Part shown: positions 1 through 5,259 of the stretch, in pieces
How positions within the stretch are numbered: the first letter of the stretch is position 1
Layout of the letters: the number at the start of each line of letters is the position of its first letter
DNA from: Acidobacteriota bacterium
GTDB taxonomy: Bacteria; Acidobacteriota; UBA890
Direction: 5' to 3'
DNA: 5,344 nucleotides
Assembly (NCBI GenBank): GCA_030609765.1
Contig: JAUWTE010000252.1
Coordinates: forward strand, 1-5,344
Program-made: the position numbers and the translations under genes
Notes under the pieces: generated by a model
Database searches by the model: none
The model's input: only the letters and a program-made list of their open reading frames with translations
What the model was told of the DNA's origin: nothing

Positions 1-6
1 CGTCAT
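1..6 (-). CDS. Start of a minus-strand gene cut by the window edge (first two codons only)
   Basis: Only ATG ACG (Met-Thr) is inside the window, so the product cannot be named. The start is supported by AAAGGAGG on the minus strand (rc of 13-20), six bases before the ATG, which is near-ideal Shine-Dalgarno placement. It lies about 100 bases downstream of the SDR gene and in the same direction. It is therefore probably the third gene of the leftward unit, after the serine hydrolase and the SDR, unless a promoter or terminator separates them. Function unknown. Confidence 0.6.
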
Positions 7-12
7 TGTGAT

Positions 13-20
13 CCTCCTTT
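13..20 (-). promoter_or_regulatory. Strong ribosome binding site for the gene starting at position 6
   Basis: The minus strand reads AAAGGAGGATCACA then ATG. This is a full AGGAGG core with a six-base spacer. This site is what identifies the truncated gene at the left edge as a real start rather than a chance ATG. Confidence 0.65.
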
Positions 21-27
21 CATGAGT

Positions 28-59
28 GCCGGTAGGGAGCCTCGACGTAGAACCGGCTC
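28..59. repeat. Overlapping small inverted repeats in the SDR-to-next-gene gap
   Basis: GCCGGT (28-33) pairs with ACCGGC (52-57). A second, mutually exclusive pairing is GAGCC (37-41) with GGCTC (55-59). In a minus-strand transcript both hairpins would lie just upstream of the ribosome binding site at 13-20. There is no U-tract, so this is not a standard intrinsic terminator. Two competing stems could be chance in GC-rich DNA or a weak leader structure. Confidence 0.25.
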
Positions 60-106
60 TCGCCTGCTTCCTGCGCCCGTGAAGCTGTCAAGCCGCCCGA
101 GACCCG

Positions 107-859
107 CTACCGACTCGCGAGTCCGCCGGCGGTTTCGCCACCGTCGATAATGTAGATGTGCCCGGTGAGGTAGGACGCATCATCGGAGGCCAGGAAGGCA
201 AATATTCCCGCCACCTCCTCGGGAGAGGCGAAACGCTGCAATGGCAGCTTTCTATTGACCTCCTCGAGCATCTCATCGGTGTATTCAGCCCGTTGCATCG
301 GAGTGAGAACGTAGCCCGGAGCCACCGCGTTCACCCTCACCTTGGGCGCGAGCTCGAGGGCCATCGAACGAGTCACTGCAATCACTCCCGCCTTGCTGGC
401 GTTGTAATCGGCATAGAACGGGTAGCCCAGGGTGCCGTTGGTCGAGGCAGTGTTGAGAATGACTCCACCCTGCGCATCCATCATGTGGCGGGCCACCGTC
501 TGGGCAACGTAGAAGTTGCCCGTGAGGTTCACCGCGATTACTCGATCCCATTCCTCAGGAGTGATCTCGAGGAAATCATGACGAATGCTGATGCCGGCAT
601 TGTTGATGAGGACATCGAGTCCACCCATGATGAGCACAGCCTCGTCAACAGCGGCCCGCACTTCGCCCAGGTCGGTGACATCGGCTCGCACTGTGCCGGC
701 CAATCCCGGCAAGTCCTCCGAGACGCGCTGCAACCCGTCGGGGTCGCAATCGAGCACGCAGACCGCTGAGCCCTCGTCCAGGAATCGTGCCGCGGTCGCA
801 GCGCCGATGCCGCTGCCACCGCCCGTTATCAATACTCGTTTCTCGCTCAGTCCACGCAT
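107..859 (-). CDS. Classical short-chain dehydrogenase/reductase (SDR)
   Basis: A 250-residue cytoplasmic NAD(P)-dependent oxidoreductase, the usual length for classical SDRs. The Rossmann glycine motif TGGGSGIG is at residues 12-19. Asp37 ends the second beta strand and suggests NAD(H) over NADP(H). An Asp-Val pair sits at 60-61 and NNAG at 86-89. The catalytic set is Asn111, Ser139, Tyr152 and Lys156 (YNASK), followed by the PG motif at 181-182 and a C-terminal IDGG at 238-241. All catalytic positions are intact, so it should be active. The substrate cannot be read from the sequence: FabG-like reductases, sugar dehydrogenases and hydroxy-acid dehydrogenases all share this pattern. The ATG lies 12 nt after the stop of the upstream serine hydrolase gene, which strongly suggests co-transcription and a related pathway. 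Family assignment is secure; the specific role is open. Confidence 0.95.
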   Translation of the reverse strand: MRGLSEKRVLITGGGSGIGAATAARFLDEGSAVCVLDCDPDGLQRVSEDLPGLAGTVRADVTDLGEVRAAVDEAVLIMGGLDVLINNAGISIRHDFLEITPEEWDRVIAVNLTGNFYVAQTVARHMMDAQGGVILNTASTNGTLGYPFYADYNASKAGVIAVTRSMALELAPKVRVNAVAPGYVLTPMQRAEYTDEMLEEVNRKLPLQRFASPEEVAGIFAFLASDDASYLTGHIYIIDGGETAGGLASR

Positions 860-874
860 GGTCTGTTGATCCTA
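860..874 (-). promoter_or_regulatory. Stop codon embedded in the SDR ribosome binding site
   Basis: On the minus strand the serine hydrolase ends in GGG TAG, and the sequence runs TAGGATCAACAGACC into the SDR ATG. The TAG stop is part of the AGGA core, with a somewhat long 10-base spacer. This layout fits translational coupling: ribosomes finishing the first gene are placed at the second start. Confidence 0.45.
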
Positions 875-2152
875 CCCTTCAATCGCCGCGAGCACTTGGG
901 CGATGAAATCATTGAGGGACCGGCCGTTGATCCACCGTACCACCACGACCAGATCGTTTTCCCAGTCGACGTAGACGATATTGCTGCCGGCGCCCCGAAA
1001 TGTGACGGCCGTATCCGGTGCCGCTGGAATTGCCTTCCGCGTTTCACCGCTCGCACGTTCGAAGGGCTCGTTGAGAAACCAGTTCATGAAGCCGTAGCCG
1101 GGGTTCGCGGAACCCGGCGATCTGGCCATTCCGATCCACTCTTCGGAGATGATCCGTTGATCGTTCCACTTGCCGTTGCGAAGGAAGAGGTATCCAAAGC
1201 GCGCCAGATCCCTGGCACTGATGAACATGCCGCCGCCCCAGTGCCCACCGCCGGTGACCGACTGCACCTTCATCCCATCGATCATGACCCATGAGTTTTC
1301 GTAGCCGTGCCAGCGCCAGGTGTTGGTGGCGCCGATAGGATTCATCACCTCGTCGCGCAGCACTGCAGGCAGAGGGTCGCGCCACACGTTCAGCGCCACG
1401 AGCGCCAGTAGGTTCACTCGAACGTCGTTGTACTTGTAGCGCGTCCCGGGAGCACTCAACGGCCGGTTCGGGTAGTCGGCCGGAGCCTCCCCCTCCGGGC
1501 GATCAGCCCAATCAGGCTTGTCCCACAGGGTGCCCTGCCAATCACTTGTTTGCCGGAGAAGATGGTCCCACGTGACTTTGCCGTTGTGGGGCCCCTCAAA
1601 GAGCTCCCGCTCGGGCATGTAGTCGGCAGCCAAATCGTTCAAGTCGCCAATCAAGCCGCGATCCCACGCGATGCCCACGACGGTCGACAGAAAGGTCTTG
1701 GTGACGCTGAAGGTCATGTCGACCTTTTCGGTGTCGCCCCATTCGGCGACGATGTACCCATTCTTCACCACCAGACCATTCAACGGGGCTCGTACCGTCG
1801 TCGGGCCTATTCGCTGGCCGAAGGGCTCCCTGCCGAAGCTACTGAGCTCATGGTTCAGAGCGAGATCCTTCGGCGCCGTGCTCTCGTTGGCGATTGCGTA
1901 TGCGATCGCCTGCTCGAGCAGTGCCGCGTCCATCCCCTCGTCTCCCGGCGCATGGGTGACCCACGCCAGGCGTTCGGGGAAATAGATGGCGTCTTGAGAA
2001 ACGGCAGTCGCGGCCAGCGCCGATGTCGCCGCAGTAGATGTCGCCAGCGTGGACGTCGCCAACATCTGCGTTGCCCCTGACGACAGAACGAATGCCAGCA
2101 GGGCCAGCACCCTCCAGGGACTCCACCTCGAGATTCTGCTCGTGGTCGCCAT
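872..2152 (-). CDS. Exported serine hydrolase, beta-lactamase class C / NylB-like family
   Basis: A 426-residue member of the family of class C beta-lactamases, DD-peptidases, EstB esterases and 6-aminohexanoate-dimer hydrolases. An N-terminal basic stretch and hydrophobic core (about residues 14-25), then an Ala/Thr/Ser-rich segment to about 50, indicate Sec export to the periplasm or outside. Ser149-Val-Thr-Lys152 is the SxxK nucleophile/base motif. The second motif, after PGTR, reads Tyr241-Asn-Asp, where this family usually has Tyr-x-Asn. GGGHWGGGMF (301-310) and, near the C-terminus, RGAG (386-389) followed by Asn391, a beta strand and a Val-rich strand, stand where true beta-lactamases have KTG. 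The missing KTG argues for an amidase or esterase rather than a genuine beta-lactamase. The start is chosen because it gives the signal peptide; AGGAAGGGG (rc of 2163-2171) lies 10 bases upstream. First gene of the leftward unit. Family is sure; substrate unknown. Confidence 0.93.
   Translation of the reverse strand: MATTSRISRWSPWRVLALLAFVLSSGATQMLATSTLATSTAATSALAATAVSQDAIYFPERLAWVTHAPGDEGMDAALLEQAIAYAIANESTAPKDLALNHELSSFGREPFGQRIGPTTVRAPLNGLVVKNGYIVAEWGDTEKVDMTFSVTKTFLSTVVGIAWDRGLIGDLNDLAADYMPERELFEGPHNGKVTWDHLLRQTSDWQGTLWDKPDWADRPEGEAPADYPNRPLSAPGTRYKYNDVRVNLLALVALNVWRDPLPAVLRDEVMNPIGATNTWRWHGYENSWVMIDGMKVQSVTGGGHWGGGMFISARDLARFGYLFLRNGKWNDQRIISEEWIGMARSPGSANPGYGFMNWFLNEPFERASGETRKAIPAAPDTAVTFRGAGSNIVYVDWENDLVVVVRWINGRSLNDFIAQVLAAIEG
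2003..2062 (-). repeat. Four tandem 15-bp units coding an Ala/Thr/Ser pentapeptide repeat
   Basis: Inside the serine hydrolase gene, residues 31-50 fall into four five-residue units: LATST, LATST, AATSA and LAATA. At DNA level the first three share a GCG-AC(G/A)-TC core, for example TTGGCGACGTCCACG and CTGGCGACATCTACT; the fourth is more diverged. The residues just before (GATQM) may be an older, decayed unit. The repeat lies between the signal peptide hydrophobic core and the folded domain, so it probably lengthens the signal or linker region without touching catalysis. Confidence 0.75.
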
Positions 2153-2267
2153 ATCTCCCTAACCCCTTCCTGCCAGCCAGGCCCGCCTCACTACAGCCTC
2201 AGGAGGCAGCCATGGCCATCGCACACTGTTAAGCTCTGCACTGACTTTCTACCCTACGGAAGGGATT
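2153..2267. promoter_or_regulatory. Divergent intergenic region with control signals for both transcription units
   Basis: These 115 bases separate the ATG of the leftward serine hydrolase from the ATG of the rightward cysQ-like gene, so both promoters should lie here or nearby. For the rightward gene a weak TTAAGC (2229-2234) and TACCCT (2250-2255) pair has a 15-base spacer, which is not convincing. GGAAGGG (2258-2264) is the rightward ribosome binding site, close to the ATG at 2268. A small inverted repeat GCCTC-AG-GAGGC (2196-2207) could be an operator half-site pair or a weak hairpin over the mini-ORF binding site. No clear leftward promoter consensus is visible. Confidence 0.5.
2212..2232 (+). 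CDS. Possible six-codon leader peptide (MAIAHC) upstream of cysQ
   Basis: ATG GCC ATC GCA CAC TGT TAA follows AGGAGG (2201-2206) with a five-base spacer, one of the two full-consensus binding sites in the window and better than the one in front of cysQ itself. It stops 35 bases before the cysQ-like ATG and is in a different frame. Its last sense codon is Cys, and the downstream gene belongs to a sulfur-assimilation family. Short Cys-containing leader ORFs that sense cysteine supply are known in mycobacteria, but those carry runs of Cys, whereas this has a single one. It exists as a leader only if transcription starts upstream of about 2200. It could equally be a chance ORF. Confidence 0.35.
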   Translation: MAIAHC

Positions 2268-3083
2268 ATGGACCTGAAAATCGAAGCTGTCACCGAAATC
2301 GCCATCGCCGCCGGAAAGCTCATTCAGGAAGTCCGCGCTAACGGCTTCGAAGTCGAGCACAAAGGCATCGACGACCCTGTGACCCGAGCCGACCGGGCCG
2401 CTGACGAGCTACTGCACAACGAGCTCCTGGCGCTGTTCCCCTGCGGCTGGCTCTCCGAGGAAACCGCCGACAGTCCCGACAGGCTCGAGGAACGCCATCT
2501 CTGGGTAGTTGACCCCCTCGACGGCACCAAGGAGTTCATCGGGGGTATCCCCGAATACTCCGTTGCAGTGGCGCTCGTGGAAGAAGGCGCCCCTCGGCTC
2601 AGCGTCGTACACAACCCCGTCACGGGGGAGACATTCTGGGCCGAGCGCGGCCGTGGTGCATTCCGAGGCATGAGCCTGCAAACGGGCGAGCCGATTCAGG
2701 TGGTGGAGGGCGGCCTGCTGTTCGCCTCACGCTCCGAGCTCAAGTACGGTGAGTTCGATCCGTTCGCCGATGGGTGGGCGGTCGAGCCCTGCGGCAGCAT
2801 CGCCTACAAGCTGGCGCGTATCGCGGGAGGTGACGCTGCCGCTACCTTTTCCCGCGGCCCCAAATGGGAGTGGGATGTATGCGCCGGATCGTTCCTCATT
2901 CAGGAGGCCGGGGGGCTCGCAACCGACCTTCTGGGTGGCCGCCTGCTCTTCAATAAGCCCTTCCCTAAGGTCAAGGGCATCCTGGCCGGAGCTCCGGATG
3001 CCTGCGAGAAGGCATTCGCGCAGATCCAGACTCTCCCCCCCTCCGATCGCATGGAAGCGGAATTCCCCGCCGCCGACGAGTAA
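2268..3083 (+). CDS. cysQ: CysQ-like 3'(2'),5'-bisphosphate nucleotidase, inositol monophosphatase superfamily
   Basis: A 271-residue cytoplasmic, Mg-dependent, lithium-type phosphatase, close to the usual CysQ length. CysQ enzymes hydrolyse 3'-phosphoadenosine 5'-phosphate to AMP and phosphate, clearing the by-product of PAPS-dependent sulfate reduction and sulfation. Visible motifs are DDPVTRAD (35-42); SEET (63-66) with metal-binding Glu; DPLDGT (82-87) followed by KEFI, a run characteristic of CysQ within the superfamily; and WEWD (200-203) followed by the AG and EAGG positions of the second metal motif, with Asp203 as ligand. All metal ligands appear intact. The start is supported by GGAAGGG just upstream. 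An inositol-1-phosphatase or histidinol-phosphatase role is possible but less likely given GTKEF. The next gene follows on the same strand after 60 bases with no terminator, so co-transcription is likely. Confidence 0.9.
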   Translation: MDLKIEAVTEIAIAAGKLIQEVRANGFEVEHKGIDDPVTRADRAADELLHNELLALFPCGWLSEETADSPDRLEERHLWVVDPLDGTKEFIGGIPEYSVAVALVEEGAPRLSVVHNPVTGETFWAERGRGAFRGMSLQTGEPIQVVEGGLLFASRSELKYGEFDPFADGWAVEPCGSIAYKLARIAGGDAAATFSRGPKWEWDVCAGSFLIQEAGGLATDLLGGRLLFNKPFPKVKGILAGAPDACEKAFAQIQTLPPSDRMEAEFPAADE

Positions 3084-3133
3084 GCTAGATCCTCCCCGCG
3101 GGCATAACCGGAGCGTGCAGAGCAAGGCACCAT

Positions 3134-3138
3134 AGGAG
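3134..3138 (+). promoter_or_regulatory. Ribosome binding site of the ester hydrolase gene
   Basis: AGGAG lies five bases before the ATG at 3144. It fixes this start over downstream Met codons and keeps the full signal sequence. The 60-base gap from the cysQ stop shows no U-tract hairpin; the only palindrome is CCCGCGGG (3095-3102). Confidence 0.7.
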
Positions 3139-3143
3139 CCACG

Positions 3144-5066
3144 ATGAATCGATCTCGAGCCAGCTATTTCTCGTACCTCGTTCTGTTTGCTGCCATCGCG
3201 GCCCTCCTCGCCAGCTCTGCTTGTCGGCCCCCACTGGGCGGACAGTCGTCCGATGAGGATCTCGCCGCTTTCATCCGCGACAATTACGACAAGGCCGAAT
3301 ACCAGATCCCTATGCGAGACGGGGCGCGGCTGTTCACCTCCGTCTACTCGCCCAAGGACACGTCCCAGACCCACCCGATCCTCATGCGACGAACCCCGTA
3401 CAGCGTCGCCCCCTACGGTGAGGACGACTTCCCGGGCTCGATCGGCCCCAGCGAAGTGCTGGCACGGGATATGTACATCTTTGTCTACCAGGACGTACGC
3501 GGCTGCTTCATGTCCGAAGGAACGTTCGTGAACATGACGCCGCACCTTGGCGCCAAGACGAGCGACCAGGACATCGACGAGAGCACTGACACCTACGACA
3601 CCATCGAATGGCTGATCAACAACGTCGACAACAACAACGGTAAGGTCGGCCTGTGGGGCATCTCCTACCCCGGCTTCTACGCTGCTGCCAGCATGATCGA
3701 CGCCCACCCAGCCCTGGCAGCCTCCTCGCCCCAGGCCCCCATTGCTGACTGGTGGTACGACGACTTTCACCACCACGGCGCGACATTCCTGCCCCACGCC
3801 TTCGGTTTCCTCTATGTTTTCGGGCAGCCGCGTCCAGAGTTGACGACCCAATTCGGCCAGCGATTCGTGTTCCCCACCCCCGACGGATACCAGTTCTTCC
3901 TCGACCTTGGCTCGCTGGCCAACGTCGACGAGAGCTACTTCAACGGCACGGTCTCCTTCTGGACCGACGGAATGGTGGCGCACCCGAATTACGATCAGTT
4001 TTGGCAGTCACGCAATATCCTGCCTCACCTGAACAATGTGGCGCCCGCGGTCATGACGGTCGGTGGCTGGTTCGACGCTGAGGATCTGTACGGCCCGCTC
4101 AACATCTACCGCAGCATCGAGGAGAAGAATCCGGACGCCTTCAACATCTTGGTCATGGGCCCATGGGTGCACGGAGGCTGGGCCCGTACCACCGGTGAGT
4201 CCATCGGCAACGTACGCTTCGGAGCAGAGACCTCGATCTTCTACCGCGAGAATATCGAAGCGCCGTTCTTCAATTACTACCTGAAGGGTGAAGGTCAGGC
4301 CGACCTACCGGAGGCCTACGTTTTCGAGACGGGGGCCAACGAATGGCGCACCTTCGATGATTGGCCCCCCCAGCAGGTCGAGGCGGGGAGTTTGTACCTC
4401 ACCGAAGGAGGTCGACTCTCCTTCGATCCGCCGGAACACCGTGGTGACGCCTACGACGAGTACGTCAGCGATCCGGCCAACCCGGTGCCCTTCACCACGG
4501 ACATCGCCACCGGCATGACGCGGGAGTACATGACCGACGACCAGCGCTTCGCCACACGCCGCCCGGACGTCCTCGTCTACCAGACAGAGGTCCTGGAAGA
4601 GGACATAACCCTGGCTGGACCGCTGCTTGCCGATTTGTGGGTTTCGACCTCCGGAACGGGGTCCGACTGGATTGTGAAGCTGATCGACGTCATCCCTCCC
4701 GATGCGAACGACCACGGGGATCTACCTCGCGGAATGCACATGGGTGACTACCACATGATGGTGCGCAGCGAGTCGATCCGCGGCCGCTTCCGCAACGACC
4801 CGGAACACCCTGAGCCGTTCATTCCCCACCGGCCAACCCAGGTCGAGCTGCCCCTCCAGGATGTCCTGCATACGTTCAAGCGGGGGCATCGCATCATGAT
4901 TCACATTCAGAGCACCTGGTTCCCCCTCGTCGATCGCAACCCGCAGACGTACGTCGACAATATCTTCCTGGCGCAGGAAGAGGACTTCATCAAGGCGACG
5001 CAGCGCGTCTATCGCTCGGCGCGGCGGCCGTCGCAGGTGCGCATCGGCATCCTGCCGCAGAGGTAG
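3144..5066 (+). CDS. Exported CocE/NonD hydrolase resembling alpha-amino acid ester hydrolase
   Basis: A 640-residue alpha/beta hydrolase of the X-Pro dipeptidyl-peptidase S15/CocE group. Residues 1-27 form an export signal. Cys27 after ASSA could be a lipoprotein site, but Ser at -3 makes the lipobox weak. The catalytic domain opens with MRDG (57-60) and RTPY (83-86, Tyr86 the likely oxyanion Tyr), then YQDVRG (115-120). The nucleophile elbow is GISYPG with Ser174. The acid is Asp311 in GGWFDAED and the base His343 in GPWVHG. A helical cap includes DDFHHHG (206-212). The jelly-roll C-terminal domain spans about 460-640, with SDWIVKLIDV (507-516) and DRNPQTYVDN (597-606), as in alpha-amino acid ester hydrolases. 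Those enzymes hydrolyse or transfer alpha-amino acyl groups of esters and beta-lactams such as ampicillin or cephalexin. The fold and triad are sure; the substrate may differ because the elbow carries Pro176. It follows cysQ on the same strand. Confidence 0.93.
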   Translation: MNRSRASYFSYLVLFAAIAALLASSACRPPLGGQSSDEDLAAFIRDNYDKAEYQIPMRDGARLFTSVYSPKDTSQTHPILMRRTPYSVAPYGEDDFPGSIGPSEVLARDMYIFVYQDVRGCFMSEGTFVNMTPHLGAKTSDQDIDESTDTYDTIEWLINNVDNNNGKVGLWGISYPGFYAAASMIDAHPALAASSPQAPIADWWYDDFHHHGATFLPHAFGFLYVFGQPRPELTTQFGQRFVFPTPDGYQFFLDLGSLANVDESYFNGTVSFWTDGMVAHPNYDQFWQSRNILPHLNNVAPAVMTVGGWFDAEDLYGPLNIYRSIEEKNPDAFNILVMGPWVHGGWARTTGESIGNVRFGAETSIFYRENIEAPFFNYYLKGEGQADLPEAYVFETGANEWRTFDDWPPQQVEAGSLYLTEGGRLSFDPPEHRGDAYDEYVSDPANPVPFTTDIATGMTREYMTDDQRFATRRPDVLVYQTEVLEEDITLAGPLLADLWVSTSGTGSDWIVKLIDVIPPDANDHGDLPRGMHMGDYHMMVRSESIRGRFRNDPEHPEPFIPHRPTQVELPLQDVLHTFKRGHRIMIHIQSTWFPLVDRNPQTYVDNIFLAQEEDFIKATQRVYRSARRPSQVRIGILPQR

Positions 5067-5075
5067 GCCGGCTAG

Positions 5076-5255
5076 AGCCCGGACTTCTCAACGGGTCGTG
5101 AAGCGAGCGGGCGCAAGGGGCGCGAGGACAAGGCGCGCGCCGGTTTGAGCGCGCAGACGTACTCGTGCAGTACGTCGAGCACTCGAATCAAGCGCAACGC
5201 GGTCATCGCGGGCCATTGCGCTCGCGCAGCCGCGACCCGTTGAGAAGTCCGGGCT
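5076..5255. mobile_element. 180-bp palindromic MITE-like element with perfect 23-bp terminal inverted repeats
   Basis: The left arm at 5076-5098 begins AGCCCGGACTTCTCAACGGG. The right arm at 5233-5255 is its exact reverse complement over 23 bases. Inside, more sequence pairs: GCGAGCG (5103-5109) with CGCTCGC (5219-5225), and a central 8-bp stem. The whole unit can therefore fold as one long imperfect hairpin on either strand. No transposase is encoded. GCTAG occurs immediately left (5071-5075) and again at 5253-5257, overlapping the right arm, and could be a target-site trace. Size, end repeats and non-coding interior fit a non-autonomous transposon derivative or a large interspersed palindrome. 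It begins ten bases after the ester hydrolase stop and may also act as a transcript end or stabiliser. I cannot name its family. Confidence 0.7.
5156..5176. repeat. Central hairpin of the palindromic element
   Basis: GACGTACT (5156-5163) and AGTACGTC (5169-5176) form a perfect 8-bp stem around the five-base loop CGTGC. The next outward bases pair only partly (TTTGAG with CTCGAA, allowing one G-U). This stem marks the centre of the long palindrome. Confidence 0.8.
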
Positions 5256-5259
5256 AGGA

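Noticed and set aside
86..91. Perfect TTGACA on the minus strand as a -35 box for the left-edge gene
   Set aside because: No acceptable -10 hexamer occurs 16-18 bases downstream (AAGCAG, AGCAGG or GCAGGC), so a promoter cannot be supported.
158..769. 203-codon plus-strand open frame opposite the SDR gene
   Set aside because: The minus-strand SDR has every family motif in order. The plus frame has no family features and is a shadow.
1550..2080. 176-codon plus-strand open frame opposite the serine hydrolase
   Set aside because: It is antisense to the motif-bearing hydrolase. Its Arg-rich tail is the mirror of the tandem repeat, not a real domain.
872..2152. Calling the serine hydrolase a true class C beta-lactamase resistance gene
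   Set aside because: KTG is absent and the second motif is non-standard, so only the broader family name is justified.
2229..2255. TTAAGC and TACCCT as a promoter for cysQ
   Set aside because: Only about half of each hexamer matches consensus and the spacer is 15 bases. It is mentioned in the intergenic entry but not called as a promoter.
3095..3102. CCCGCGGG palindrome between cysQ and the ester hydrolase as a terminator
   Set aside because: It has no loop room and no following T-run. It is a restriction-site-like palindrome expected by chance in GC-rich DNA.
2727..3983. 418-codon open frame on the minus strand across cysQ and the ester hydrolase
   Set aside because: It lies antisense to two genes with complete catalytic motifs, crosses their boundary, and shows no recognisable domain. 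Long antisense frames are common in GC-rich coding DNA.
5072..5206. 44-codon minus-strand ORF (starts MTALRLIRVL) inside the palindromic element
   Set aside because: No ribosome binding site precedes it, and the palindrome forces similar open frames on both strands. It shows no recognisable family.
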